Assembly: GCA_034509925.1 (NCBI GenBank)
Contig: CM067528.1
Location: forward strand, 7,050,001-7,114,000
Source of the DNA: Hirudinaria manillensis
Lineage: Eukaryota; Annelida; Clitellata; Hirudinida; Hirudinidae
Reading direction: 5' to 3'
Length of the DNA stretch: 64,000 nt
How positions within the stretch are numbered: position 1 is the stretch's first letter; each line of letters opens with the position of its first letter. The notes beneath the pieces were generated by a model. It did no database searches and was not told the DNA's origin. It saw only the letters and a program-made list of their open reading frames with translations. Of the stretch, positions 12,950 to 27,364 are shown in pieces. Both the position numbers and the translations under genes were made by a program.

Positions 12950-15900
12950 CTAAATTACAAAAGAGTTCAAATGATAACAACATCATTTAAATGATAACCG
13001 CATTGGCACAAAGATGTCTATAAATGACTACAACATTGACGACCAACATTTTGGTCATAACGTTAATCAATAATATCCTTTTATTTAATACAAAGATTAG
13101 ATTTTTAATAAGAGTTTTATTGAAAGAGCACAATATTTTCAAAAAAATCCAAATATTTAATCACTGATAATTAAAAACAACTTTAATAACTGTTTCTCAG
13201 CCACCAATTATAATTGGATAATCACGTAGTAGGTGTCTTGAAAACATAAGAGAACAAACATAAACAGAGAAGGACATCAACCAAAGCACTTCTTTATAAG
13301 CAATGCGGTAATAATTTCTTGTTTTTTTTTTTAAATTCAAGACTTCCGTGAGTAATGAATAATATGTCAACAAATATTCATATAATATGCATTTATGTTT
13401 TGTCACTATAGCCATCATCATCAATATAATAATACTACTAATAATAAAATCACTATTAGTTGACATTATAACATTGACTATTGGCTTACTATCCCTATTG
13501 CCATTCTCACCACAGATTTGCCATTACAGATTTATTTTGTAGTACATTGCATTTTTCATATCCACACATCTTTGTTACTGTTTTAAACAAAAAGTTATGG
13601 ACTCAATTCATCCAACATGAAATAAAATTATCCTTGAAGCACCATTTCATTTTATTATTGAAATCATCATCATCATCATCACCAATATCAAGGGATATGC
13701 ATGGTGTTGAACATGTAGTTGAAATATATGCAGACACATACAGACATAGAAGTATGTTTCATCCTCTATCATTACTTTGACACCATCATGCAAGTGTTGA
13801 ACTTGTAGTCCAAAGATCACAAGGTAGGTTTGTAAATAACAGAACAACAGAACTCCTTTCGAAAATGCTGTCTAATTAAGAACTTTAATTTCATCGGTCG
13901 GGAGGCATTAATTTGGAAACTCAAAAGTATTGAAACAGTAACCAATTTAATGATGGTAGTGTGCCTTTCAAGGCATTTCTTTTTTTGAACAGAACTAATT
14001 AAAGCTCCTTATTTTAAATTAAATTTGCATATCCTACTATTTATTAGTCTTCATTGATGATGCCTTTACTCTGATTGGTTTCGAATCAGAGTCAAGGCTA
14101 ATCTTGACACTAGGTCATGGTATCTTCCTCTTGAACCTGGCTTTAGTTAAAATTGGCTAATAATCTTAACTTCCTTTGAAATAAATGGTTATAATATAAG
14201 ACCTCAGTTAAGAAAAAGTCAGGCCTGGGTACTAGCGAGTGCAATCAGTTTGAAATGGACTTGAACATTTTAATTTTTTAACTTTCTGCTTTACATCAAC
14301 ATAATGTCTGCATCACTTCAAAAAAACATGATACATAATGTTAGCAACTAGAGGAAAATTATATTAGTTGCAATAACAATAACATATAATGTTATGTAAT
14401 ATAATATAATATAATAAAATGTAATATAATATGTTATAATACAATGTAATGTATATAAAATAAAATGTAATATAACATAGTAAATTGAATTTCATAATGA
14501 AACCATGCTAATTATTAAATTAATTATTAAATTCACTTATTACATGAAATGGTACAAATAATTGCACTCTCTATCTAAAAATTCATAGTCATTCATCATG
14601 TCAGAAAGATAACTTACACCACTTTCACAATATTTGCTATCAATGTCAAACTAGACACAACATGTTTAACAGACAAACAAATTAAGAATTAAAATCATTA
14701 CTAATGAAGTAGGAACTTAACTCTATTTCTTCATGGGGTAATTTTTAAAGTGATTTTCAATTTCTTTGTGTGCATATATTGGACATTAAGCATAAGAACT
14801 TCAAGAAAATTCAATACAAATTCTCTAGATTTAGTAAAGATGACAAAAAAGTTCCTGTTCAAAATTTACTACAAAGTTTATATTGAGTTAATATGTTGAA
14901 TTCCAATGGTGATAATTCTGCTAAAGAGAAAAGCAATTTCACCAAATGTCATTATTTTGAGATCAAACTCCGTTTGTGGACATTAACTAAACATTCCATC
15001 CATAATCATCAGTGCATTATAACTTCTTGTTTTCCCCAACTGCGCACGTACAATCATGAACTAGTTCAGATAGAATATTTCGGAGAAACTCCATAAAATC
15101 TGGCTTATCAAAATAGTTTTTCTTGTTATATTACGATCCAAGAAATCACCAGCCCTTAAATAAATATACATTAATAGTATTGTCCCCTTTAAACCACCCA
15201 AAATGACATACGCAAGCAGAACTAAATAAATTCCACCGCAATAATTAACAGCTAATGCACAATGCATATTAACATGCAACATCGCATTATTGAGCATATG
15301 ATCTGATAACTTTGGTCATGCTTAAGGTCATCTTTTTAACATCTCTTTTTTTACAAATTAGAATATAATTTACGAAATGTAATATTACATTAAAAACGTT
15401 TAACTCACGGAAATATGGAAAACAAAGGAACATCTTTTCTCTTGCCTACGTCTAGCAGAACTATCATTATTAGAACGCTACAGAATTCATTTAATTTGAA
15501 GTCAAGGCAACTGCAGGAATTCCAACTTTATCTAGAAGTATCCCTTCCTCTCCAAAAGATCATTTCAAATGCGACATCAGAAAAATTGCGGTCGTATTTA
15601 TACTCTATTCTGTATTTATACAGAGCGGCGGTTTAAAATCCCTAAAAGTAACTCGGCAAAGATTCTAACTTTGCCGCCCGATAATTCACATGATCGCATC
15701 AGTTTCGTTTAAAGTTCGAAAAAAATTATCGCAGGTTCGAAGATTAATATTTTATAAAAAAAAAAACTGATTCATTGCGCAAATACTGACTTATTGCATA
15801 ATATAAAGCAATAGAAAATTTGAAATATTCACGTTGTAATCCTTCTACACAGCCCGAATTATCTAGGGGACAGCGGAGCTATATGCAACACATTTCGTCT

Positions 15901-16930
15901 TCGCAAGTTTTTGTTAGTGCAGTAAACTAAAATCATTGCGGACTATGTTTAAGTTTTGTATCTTAATTTCAAATTCGCATTTAATAAAAACTCTCTATCT
16001 CAAAAAAAAAAAAACTAAAACCACAATATCTCGTTGAATAGGAGGCCCTGCAAGTGTTGCAACTTACCTCACCTCCTTGTAAAATGCACCACCTCTTCGG
16101 TTGGGTTGCAAAAATACTGGAACTGTTTGTGTGTTTAACTTTTGACTATTTATTTTAAATTTGTGTGCAATAAACAACGAACTGATGATGCAATTGTTAT
16201 TTTTTTTTAATATTCGAACTAGTTCAACGCCTTTAACCTCAACGAAAAAAAGCATCAAATGGCTCGAAGTTTGTTTTAAACTCTCAAATTATAATCAGAA
16301 AATGAAAATATTAGTGTTACCTATTTGATGACTCGCTTTTTCCACCCTTACTTAGTGGGCTAGGCATTTCTTTGCTCTATATCCTAGTGGGACTGCATAT
16401 GAGTTTGCATTTTCTGGAACAGCAAATGGAACAATTTCTTATTCAAACTTATGTTAATTTGTTTCAAAATGTTTGACTTCTATTTTTTTATCTTCAGGAA
16501 GTTTTTAGTCCACAATTTGAGCTATGAATTAAGCTATATTTTTTCCTTCTAGTTTTAATCACCTTCTTTTATTTATTTTCCAAACTGAAGGGCTAAAACG
16601 AGTTTGTATAAAATGCATAAAAATAAAAAATAACAACATAACCATCAAATAAACGTTAGGTAATTGTATAAATCGAGTTCGGCCAAACGAGAGTGCGGTA
16701 AAACGAGAGCGTGTTCCAGCGTTTACTATTTCAAAAGGAAGGGAATTCCGATGTTTTATTATTCTGCCGAAAAAGAGTATTTAACGATATCCGTTGACTC
16801 CTAAACCCGAGTTTTAAATTGTGGCCTCTTGTACTTGAATTATGGACATTCAGGAGATTTTTCAGGGGAGTCAACCAAACCGTTTAGTATTTTGTAATAT
16901 AACTTGAGGTCCGTTAGAAGACGGCGTTTT
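12950..16930. other. 4 kb without a convincing gene
   Basis: AT-rich sequence with scattered short repeats (CAT near 13663-13680, ATAATGTAATATA near 14380-14480). It should hold the missing 5' exon and promoter of the minus-strand glycosyltransferase-like gene. Near 15590-15630 the minus strand shows two TATAAATA motifs, which could be a promoter, but no adjacent first exon could be tied to them. Frames at 15061-15297 and 15415-15636 lack any family signal. Confidence 0.4.
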
Positions 16931-16934
16931 TCAA

Positions 16935-17985
16935 GGGTTGGGAGATGGAGAAGCTTCAGTCGTGTAGGAATGTGATTCAAGGAATAGTGTAGACTTAGTA
17001 AATTTTTGGGAGATTTTTTCAGTCATATTTGTGGTGCGGATTCCAGACTGGTGAAGCATACACAAGATTGCGAAAGGCGAGTTTAAGAACATCCCGGTCC
17101 CGGTAGAAAAGGTTGCTCTGATCATCCATGAGACTGCAGTAGCTTTGTGAGCGATGGCCTCGCCGTGGGGTGCAAACTTCTGGCAAGGATCCATGAGAAC
17201 TCCTGTGATACCTAATTTTGTCGACACTTTGAAGGGCTTTGCTATTAATTACGTTTGGAAATATCTGCCTTCTTTCCTCAAAAGAGGTTGAGAGAACCTG
17301 ATAAATGTCAGGTGCGAGTTGCAAATGCAATTTGTCGCTCCACTGAACCACCTTATCGAGAGCAGACTGTAATTGGATTTGGGACAGCGTTGGGAAGCAA
17401 TTGAGTTTTACAGTCGGTAAAGATCTTGCAAACAATGTTTGGAAGAGCTCGAAAAGATCGTTCATGTTGAGCAGAAAGAAGAGGGTAAGACTATGCATAC
17501 TGCCTTGGGGAACGCCAGACTGATGTGACATTTGATAAGACTCCACCTACATACTGACTACACCTACATATTGACTTTGGCTCCTCAATGACAGAAAATT
17601 TGTGAGCCACCGCAAAATATTGCTTTTGATGCCATAGGCAGATAATTTGTTCAGAAGTTTTTGTTAAGACACCGAGTCGAATGCCTTTTAAAAATCAAGA
17701 TATATGGTGTCTATAGATTGCCTACATTGGAGTGTTTCTGACCACTGTTATGTACATTCGAGAATATCTGTTATAGTTGATTTTTCCATCAACAAACCCA
17801 CGCTGGTCACCGTTTATTAATTTGATGTCGTAAATGATTCATAAGTGATTTGTTGATAATTCTTTCCATTACACGGCAACAAGATTATGTGATTGAAATA
17901 AATCTGTAGTTTCCAGGGATGGTGGTAGTCCCTTTTTTGTGTATAGGAGTAACCACTGCAATTTTCCAATCAGAAGGCTATCTAA
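16935..17985 (-). pseudogene. Decayed non-LTR retrotransposon (LINE) reverse transcriptase fragment
   Basis: Read on the minus strand, classic LINE reverse transcriptase blocks appear in order but in shifted frames. Near 17970-17900 there is PSDWKIAVVTPIHKKG followed by an NYR block. Near 17720-17670 there is YLDF, a stop, and KAFDSV. Near 17525 there is SGVPQGS then a FFLLNMNDL block, and near 17060 a YASPVW block. The usual A/V-DD catalytic box is not recognisable. Stops and frameshifts show it is dead, and it has no recognisable ends, as expected of a truncated copy. Confidence 0.85.
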
Positions 17986-17989
17986 AAAC

Positions 17990-19905
17990 TCATTTCAATT
18001 TTAAAACTAAATTTTCCATAGGTCTTGAGTCACCAAAATCCTCAAAATTGCCTGTCAAACCATTTTGCAGCAGAAATTATGCTGCACTAAGATATTTTCC
18101 ATCATCATTTCTATCGCTGTGTGATTTTTCATTGTTTTTTTACTTTTACTTCTTTAAAGAAATTTTCAAATTTGATCCTCAGTTTCATCTGTTTTGAAAT
18201 TCCATATGTACCTGCTTCAAGCTGTAATGCTTGGACTACGAGGCCTCTTTCAGTGATACTTCTGTAATTTGTAGAATAATTGAAAATGTAAAATAAAAAT
18301 GACAAATTAAGAAATTCATTCTTAAATAAAAACACTCATCAAAACATTTTTATGCAAATATGCGGTTGTGCCACCAATTTCTTCAAAAAAAACCCCTCAT
18401 AATCAAATATGGAATTGAAAGGAGGTTGATGTAGAATACCGCAGCCATCCCCGTTTAAAATGGTGCATTCATCACAACAACCACCCATTGACTCCTTGGT
18501 TGAAAATCTCTCGATCATGTCGATATTTAATAAAATAACTATATGAATTTTAAAGTTTAACGTTTTATCAATTTATTATACTAATTGACATAAAAATTTA
18601 CTCCGACTATTTTGTTCAGTCAAAGAATTTAACGACGCACAAAAATTACTTTTTACCGCCTAAAACATAAAACTCGTCTGTCGTGGATAAAGTGAAAAAA
18701 ATCTAAAAAAAATTAGTTTGATTAGACACAAAAAAAAAATTCCTTACAAGTTGGGCCAGTTGAATTCGCAATAAAATTTAATTGCTACTTATTCTGATTC
18801 GAATTCTTATCAGTAAAAGTATCAAAATATTAGTGTCAAGATTTTTGTTATTTCATAGTAGGTAACATCTTTTTAAACTTAAACATAATTCTTAAACTTT
18901 GAACTAATTTTGTGGTGTCTTGATCCTGCTTCTTTCCCCTTATCTTGTCCTTAATAAAGTCAAATGAATTTGCAGGTGTGAAAGTCTGTTGAGAAAAATC
19001 TGTATATTCGTTGGCAATAATTATATTTGTTTTAAGTCAAAGAGAAAGTGAGGTAATTGACATGTAATCGTTAAGTGGCGTTCAAGCAAAGCCAAGACGA
19101 ATAGAACGGGCTGAGAATCACATTGTTTTGAAGATAATTATGAGGGAGGAGCTATAAGTTGAGAGAAGTGATGTCATAAATGTTTTTGTTATTCACTAAT
19201 TAAAACCCAAATTTTATTATAAATTTTAATTAAGTTTAATTATGCCTATTCTAATATTTATGTAAATGGAAGATTATTTCTACATTGCACGGTAAGGATA
19301 GGGCTTACAAATAAGCTGACAAAATCTAGTTCCAGATTCTAGAGGAATATAGATTATAATCAGATTGCTAGAGATGTTATACTATATATATATCAGTATT
19401 ATAAAAAATATTCCCCCTTTATTTGGAAATGAATCTATAGGAAATTAAGTTCATGAGTTAATTGCCATGAAAGGATAGGATACATTAAAAGGTTTTTATA
19501 CAAATTTTAATTTCAAGATTTGATTTTAATACATTCAAAAATTTATATTCTATGCAATATTCTGTCGGTCTGGACATCTAAATCGGTGGCGTAGCAACAG
19601 TTCTGCGTAGGATTCCAGATTTTTCAGTTCCATCAAATTTGACGATTATGTTATTTGTGTTCGTTTAGCTCTCCAACTCTTTAAATATTTCATAATTTAA
19701 AATATTTCATGTTTTGTTACGAACGTAAATACCCCGCTGACTCGATTTCAGGCTGAGGCTATCAAGTATCACACCTGCCAAGGTACAAGGTACAAGATGG
19801 TGATGTGCAACCAGCACTTCTTTATCAAGGGAATTTTGAAACTGTTCAACGACTGACTATTGGTGGACTTAGATGGAGTATTGCAAATGATCTATAAAGA
19901 TGCTT
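17990..19905. other. Intergenic, nothing recognisable
   Basis: AT-rich sequence between the LINE relic and the first exon of the CUB/MAM receptor. The last few hundred bases must include that gene's promoter and 5' UTR. I found no clear TATA box or other motif. Confidence 0.4.
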
Positions 19906-19909
19906 CGAA

Positions 19910-22900
19910 ATGCCGGAATATTTTAATTTTGCAGTAATTGCGATAATTCTATCAAGTAACCCTCACATTGCTCAGTCTTCATATTCACGGAGTTAGCAAA
20001 GATATGTTTTCTGTAGAATGGAATGATTTAATTTGTAAAAAGATATTTCGATGATGTGAGAAAAAATGACGTGACTAGAATTTATTGGATTTTGGCTGAG
20101 CTTTACTTATTTTGAAGTGACTTATGCAAATTTTTATTTTCTAATTTAATTATGTCTTTTGAATTAAGTTATGCTAATTTTGGTTAGTCTAATTCAATTA
20201 GTTATTTTGAAAAATCAAACTCTGCAAACAACTACTTTTCTCTTTATCATCCTTTTGCTGGACACATTAATTTCTGTTTGTTTTTATGTGTAACCTAACT
20301 TAAAAATTAATGAAATGAATAATCATTGAAGAATGAATGAGCACACTTTTCTTAAATGAGACAAAGGAATTGTGATTCAATGCATTACTAACTGATAGCA
20401 CATTACAATCATCTTATTTAATGAATTATCTTCCAAAGCGCATGGCACATCCCTTTTTTTCAGGCAACACAGAATGTGATAAAACATTCCTTGCTTCTCA
20501 ATCAACCCGGTTTTCCTCTCCAAATTTTCCATTCAACTACACGGAGAATTTGAATTGCAGATATTCATTCTTTATTGATGAGAGGGTCGTGCCATCTTCA
20601 TATCTCTGCTTTTACTTTAGCAAGTATGTGCTTTGTGATGAAAATCATTATAATATATACATATACGATAATTTCAATAATTTAAAAAATTATTAAATAT
20701 TATTATAAAGCACAGAATTTATGGGACCATAAAGCATTTTCTAGGTGGTTGTTTAGTTAAGTGATAAAATTGCTTTAGTTTCTGATAATTAAACATAATT
20801 TATTGATAATAAATTAATAATAATTAATAAATAATTTTAGTCGGTGCCTATGCGATAATAATTAATTAGCTACTCATACAGTTCTGCATTACAAATATAA
20901 GGATATTTTTAAATATAAAGCATTGAATTGTCATATAATTTTTAAGTGATGAATTACTTTTGAATGTCCAATGACTTTTGGGTAAGGATGTAAAAGGTAT
21001 TTCCATGTCATTGGTATATTTTATGACATCATAAAATCATTTGAAACTTCCATCACTAAAAAAGAACAATGAACAAAGATCATATCAAAGACCATACATT
21101 TTAACATAATTCAGGTTCCAGTTGAAGCAGACAAGTGGCTGCAGTGATGATTGGCTCGATTTTGAAGGTGTAGGAAAATTTTGTGGACATGGATGGAGAG
21201 ATGGGGATGAAACCTCTAATGTCAGCATTTTCCAGCCATTCTGTGGTAAAATATTCACTAATAAATTCACTCGTTAAGATATAAACTCCCTTGTTTAAAA
21301 TTGCAGTGTCACTGAATGGTAGGAACAAGTATATTGTGACATTCAAGAGTACTGATTACAGTTCCAATCTTGGCTTCTACAGCACACTTGAAATTACTAG
21401 GGAACCTAAAAGTAGCATAAATTTATGACTTACAAAATATTTTAAATTGTCCAAATATATTTGGCATTCGCAAATATTTATAATATGTTGACACTATGGA
21501 ATATTAACAGGTTGTAATATTATAAGCAGTGCACAGTAGTATTCTAATACTTCGTACAAATTGACACGTGTTATTTAAATAGCAGGCATCGGACGCATTT
21601 GTCACCTGGAGACATCAGTTCCCTGCCTCACTGCGCCCCAAAAGTGTGTATCTAAGGAGGAATTATGTGGGGAAAATAACTTATGTGAAGATGCATCTGA
21701 CCTTTCTCAGTATCATGCTGGATGCTTGGGACAAGGTATATTGAAATATTTAAGAAAAGATGATGGCAATGATGGTAATTGAAGGGAGTGATGATGACAG
21801 TGAATGTTGCAATGATTATAAAATAATAATTTTTAAGGATATTATGTGAAGATAACTTTGTTTTTTGTTAATCTTGTGTTTTGTATTTCACAGAAAAAGT
21901 GAAATTCAAGATTTCATCATTTGAGGATATTTTAATCCAAGTCCCTTCAACTAATTGGACCCATGAACAGGCCATCATAGTGCCTCCTTATGATCACACA
22001 ACCCTATCTCAAGGTTCCTACCATTTTTTGCCTGCAACTGCACTATTTTCATCATATCATCATCAGAAACAAGAACCATTCAAACAGTATTTAACCATAA
22101 AACATTTTTCATATCATATTTTGTCCTACTTTATTGTAGCAATATCCTTCAAGACCTATCTGGAATAATCATTATAAATGTCATCATACTTTGCCTACTT
22201 CACATGAATAAGATCTGAAATAATCATCATAGAGCATATCATAATTGTCATCATCACCTTTTCATTATTTCTTTTCCATCAGAAGGACATGTCATGAGAT
22301 CAGTGGGTGAAACTTCCACTCTGCAGTTTGAAATTGGCATTTACCCATCCAATTCCATCAAGTGCCTGGCATTTTGGTACTTCATTCATGGCCAGGTCTA
22401 TAGCTTTCAGGTGAGAGCAAAAGCCAGTTACACCTCGGGTCCTGGGAACGTGATCTGGAATAACCGAGACGATACCGGGTACGGATGGAAATCGGGTGAG
22501 GTCAAACTCAGCAGAAATTGGGGATCTGCAATCAGTGTGAGTTTTTTGGATTAACAAATGTTTATGAGAAATGATGGAGGTTAAGAATATGGTTATTAGT
22601 CATTTTTATTGTCATCAGTTTTTTTGTTATTGCTAGTTATTACTAATTAAAACTGACATTTTAATAGCAAATGGCTACTTATTAAAACAAGACAATATGA
22701 CAAGAAACAATGTATTGCATAATATTGTTGTGGATGTTTAATCTGCAGTTAACATTCGAGTCTACCCAAGAAACTGGTGCCTCCGTATCCATCGATGACA
22801 TTTCATTAATACCTGGATCCTGCTCTGGAGGTGTGTTGATAATGGCTGCTTCCAAAATAATTATTATAAATAAATATATAAATAAGGTAATTTATTAAAA

Positions 22901-25900
22901 TTTAGTTTCACTTAGATTGTCATAGTCTTGTGTTTTTTTGGTTATATTTATATGTATTTTATTTGACCTTCACTACTCAATGCAATAATCATCTATGGTA
23001 CGACTTGACAATTCATCACTAGTTCCAAGTTGCTACTAGTTGCAAACAAGGATAGATTTTTTTTCTTTATTGAATAAACAAATTTATTTGTTTACATAGA
23101 GCATAGTAACAATAAATTTTATTTGAAAATTAAAGATTATCTTTTTTAAGTCTTGCGTTGATTTATTCAGACATTAGCAGCCATACAGTTAAGATTTGCA
23201 TAATTGCCCTATTAATTGTAAAGATTTCTTAATGATTGCATTTAATGATGACTTCTGTGAGTAATCTAAAATTTCTTAAAACTTTCTCAACTATTTAAAA
23301 TTTTTAATTGTTTGCTTCGAGTTAAAGATATACTTCGAGATAAAGTTGGAGATACTTTGGTAAATATGGTTATTACTCTTAATAGCTATGATGTGACTGT
23401 GAAGCTTGAGGAGTCCTAGTGATGGCAATGATTTTGAAAATTTTCAGAGGACATCTCTTGTGTTTTTGAATTAAATTCATGTGCCTGGGAATTCTTAGAT
23501 GGATTCAAATTGCTCGAGACTATGCTTCCATTCTTCCATCCTCATGGTAGTAACAATGATATAACTTTTTTAACAATGATAGGATTATCTAAGTCGAGTT
23601 ATGACAATGATTAATCATTGCATTGATGCATTTTGTGTCTGCTTTAATACTATTTAGATAATAACAATAGCAAGTGGAATTATCGTGAAAGTAGGTAAGA
23701 AAAGTATTTGTTGCCATCCTAGATTTGCAACTCACTCGAAACAGTGCTGCCGTAGCCACGCTCATAAAACGGGCCTCAATGATCAGCAGCCCAGTTAGCC
23801 TCAAATCTCCTACGGCTTGTCTGATGTTCTCCTACATAGTTGCATCCAAATTTCCCAACAAGAGTTCAGTCCTTGTCTCTGGCAAGAAATATGATGGCAA
23901 GGTTCATAAGTTGTCAATCCTGACACCTGAAACTGGATACAATTGGGAGATTGCAGCAGTTGAATTTGAGACACCTCAGTTTGAGGGGAATGTCAGGGTT
24001 TGCATTTCCATTGATTCTGAATGATGATGAATGTCTAAAACAGATGCTGCAAGGAACTGTTTGATTATGTTAACTGCAATTAACTAGTTGATTAAATTAG
24101 GTGCAATGAACAACTTGATTGTGTTAAATGCCATTGACAGATTCAAATAGAAACAGAAGGTTTTGAAGGAGCCATTGCCATTGACAACATAACTTTCACT
24201 TCTGGCCTCTGCCCCAAAGTAAAGTCATCCCCAAGCTCTTTCCTCTCCAGTTTGATAGCTATCCCTAAGAGCACCACACCACTACTTATAAAAACTTCTT
24301 CTAAGAGCAAAAATAATGGTTGTCACTTCAAGTGCAACTTTGGAACTGCATGCATCGATCAGTCTTTGGTCTGCAATGGATTCAAGGATTGTTTTGATTC
24401 TTCTGATGAATTTGATTGTCCTAAAACAGGTGATAAATAATGTTATGAACCATAAATATAATATTTATAAATTTGACACAGCAATAGATAATAAAGCAGG
24501 ACAGAATATGTTAGCATGATCAGCTATGGTTTTATGTTAGAATTTTATCATTCATATGCTAAGAGTTTATTTATAACTTATAAGTTCTAGTTGGAGTGCT
24601 GGTCCAAAATTGGATGTCTCAATATCATTGCTGAATTCAGAAAACAGTTGAACAAATTGTTATAATAATTTCTAAATATGAAATAGATTGTCTATAACTA
24701 TGTATTGAGATTAAATGATTGTATTTAAACCATATTCAATCACATTCAGGGGGACCTTTGAAGTACTTTGAGAACCCTTTGCAGCCTTCATTCCTAGTTG
24801 CCACAACTGTAGCAGTGACAGTCCTTGTGGTCAGTACTGTGGCCATCATGTTCTTTGTGGTCACCCGAAGGTTGATCAGAAGGAGACGCGGCCCTCCAAG
24901 GTGCCCTGTTGTTTTCCTCTTTGGGTTTTGTTAGTCAGAAATTAAGAAGTCTCGATCATTATTTATTTTTTAGTCAAATTAAATTAGGTGCTAATGCCAC
25001 TTTCAGGGAAGTTATTATAATTTATTATCTTTATTTTATTTGTTTAAAGGATTTAATCTTCATGTTATTGTTTTTTATTATATTTTTATTTTCACAAACA
25101 AAAAACTTCTCCAAAATGTTTTAAGGCCATTGTAAGATCTCCACTGAACTGTTAAATTAAAATTTAACTTAAATGACTCGGGTCATACGATTAGGAAATA
25201 AGTTCACCCAAGGAATCAAAATGTTGTTCAGTTGGTTTGATTCAACCAACTTGATTACAGGCAACATCATTGTGGGTCTTAGATCAGATGTTCTAATCTT
25301 GACTATCCATCACTTGCTGCTCCCATCTTTATGGCTGACTTTCCATATGTGGAATTTTTAGCATTGCTCTCCAGCAATTGAAGCTCTCTGATAGCCTCTT
25401 AGGTTTTCCAAATTTCATTTGAAAATTTGAGATAATTTCTTTGATCTGAATGGATTTTGTGCCAAAGAAAACTTGGTTGCTTATCCACAATTTTTTTCAA
25501 ACTTATGAATGCATTTGCACTTCTTAATCATTTGATCCATAATTATTCAGTTTGAAGATTCCAAGGAATATTTCTCAAACGTTTTGTGACAATATTTCAA
25601 GAATGAAATTAACTAAAACAATCCTTAAATTGCAAACCTGTTGTGGAATTGAGAACACCACCACCTTAAATGGTTGATTTTTTTATTGTCATCTCAGGGG
25701 AAGCTATGCCCGTATGGGTTAATTATTGTTATTATATTATTATTATTATTATTTTTGTCACTTCATGCAGTTCGGTCAAGTGATCATCTGTTCATCATAT
25801 AATTGGAAGGGAATTTTATAATTCTTTAATAATTAGTAAGAGGCCATCCAAATTATTCACTTTCTTGTGCATTTCCCCAATCCAGATACATGCAGTCAGT

Positions 25901-26069
25901 TTGGGACCAGGTGGACAGTCCGTCCGACCTGCCAAAGCCTCCTCCTTATTTGCTCCACCCTCCTCCATATTCTCACCAGGCACCTCCTTATACATCCACA
26001 GAACAGATCAATCTCAAGGACTTTGATTCTCCACCTCCAGAATTTTCCATTCATGAAAGTCCAATTTGA
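19910..26069 (+). CDS. Single-pass receptor: signal peptide, CUB, LDLa, MAM, MAM, LDLa, membrane span, PPPY tail
   Basis: Thirteen exons join in phase to a 681-residue protein: 19910-19955, 20464-20623, 21115-21245, 21307-21411, 21586-21735, 21894-22013, 22283-22536, 22749-22830, 23448-23546, 23723-23997, 24141-24429, 24750-24900, 25886-26069. Exon 1 is a hydrophobic signal peptide. Exons 2-4 form a CUB domain (SSPNFPFNYTENLNC, then KFCG and NLGFY). Exon 5 is a divergent LDLa. Exons 6-8 are a MAM domain (CLAFWY, GASVSIDDI, PGSC). Exons 9-11 hold a second MAM (CVFELNSCAWEF, GAIAIDNITF) followed by a good LDLa (CNGFKDCFDSSDEFDC). Exon 12 has a 23-residue hydrophobic span then RRLIRRRR. The tail has two PPPY and one APPY, ligands for Nedd4-type WW domains. 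In the family such proteins mediate adhesion or endocytosis. The ligand is unknown. Confidence 0.9.
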
Positions 26070-27364
26070 TCAGAGGAAGGCATCAAGGTGGCCACGGGAA
26101 TACAATCAATCAACATGATGCTCATTTTCACCTCATCACACACGCCAACGAGTCGTTGCCATGGTAACAGTGTGGAGGGACAACCTGCACTGAAAATGCC
26201 TACCAATTACAATCATTTGAAATTACAACTATTGCTATAATTTGGCCTAAATTGTAATTATATCCAAATTTTTATGGCAACTCACTCCTTCTCAATGTAT
26301 GCTGACAATTTTGTTTATCAAATCCATGTGATTTCAGCTTCACTTTCATCCATATCTGAACCCTATCTTTCTCGTTGCAATTTATCTTTATTAATATTTT
26401 GCATGGATTTTTAAACGGTTGGCAAAACGCCCCCCTGATAGATGCATATTGTTTCTTTGCCACATTGCATATTTTTCAGATGCAGACTGATTCACGTCAG
26501 ACGACATTACCATCGTCATCATCATCATCATCATCATCAATTTTCTTGCTGGACCATTTTTGGGGGTGGGCGAGTACACCTACATCTGCCCTTTTGTTAT
26601 CGTGTTACTTAAACACGTCACTCGGCTTCAGCAAATGTCTCTTGAAAGACTAAATTAGTTTTTCCTGACCTTCAATGAAATCCAAAAGCTGCCTTGAGTT
26701 AGATTCTGTTAAATTGAGAAATTGCATTGACATCAATCAATATCACGGCCGGGTGTGCTGATTGTGCGGTGTATAATTAAGTTAGATAAACTGGAAAGAT
26801 ATTGAAAGAACAACAGGAATTCAAAACTCAATTCTTCAAGAAAGCTGCTGCCACAGCAGTCTGTGACAATGATTTCGGGATCAGAAAGAAAATAACTTCG
26901 AAGGGGTGTCACCACAATGATAAATATGAATGATATTATATGCAAAATTATCAAAAAGATGAGCAATTTCTATGTTTAATTATGATTATCAACCTCATTG
27001 GTTGGAGACCAGATAAGATTCTTAAAATTGTGAGGTGCACCCAATGAAAAAAAATCTTAAAAAGGCAAAATTTATTACATCCATGTTGCCATTGGTGGAA
27101 TGATAAACATGATATGATTTCAAGCGGGAAACACACCTGAAAATAAATAAATAAATAAATAAAGAAAAACGAAGAGCGTTGTTATTGTTCTTACTACTGC
27201 TTAGCATCACGGTGTCCGAGCCGAGCATCCTGACGGCAAAATTATTATGGCGTCGGTGGCCGCATCATCGTTGTCGGCATCACATCTTAATAATCACCAG
27301 GACGATCGGTAAATGAGACCATTAAATAAAACCAAAAACATCTGAATCTTTCCGGCGAGGAAAT
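26070..27364. other. Convergent intergenic region
   Basis: Shared 3' space of the CUB/MAM receptor (+) and the LMTK-like gene (-). It contains a (TCA)n run near 26515-26540 and an (AAAT)n run near 27138-27164. No exon was found, and I could not place the 3' ends of either transcript. Confidence 0.4.

Noticed and set aside
15061..15297. Hydrophobic 78-codon minus frame that could be a membrane protein
   Set aside because: Its composition is explained by AT-rich sequence, and it could not be joined in phase to the glycosyltransferase-like exons.
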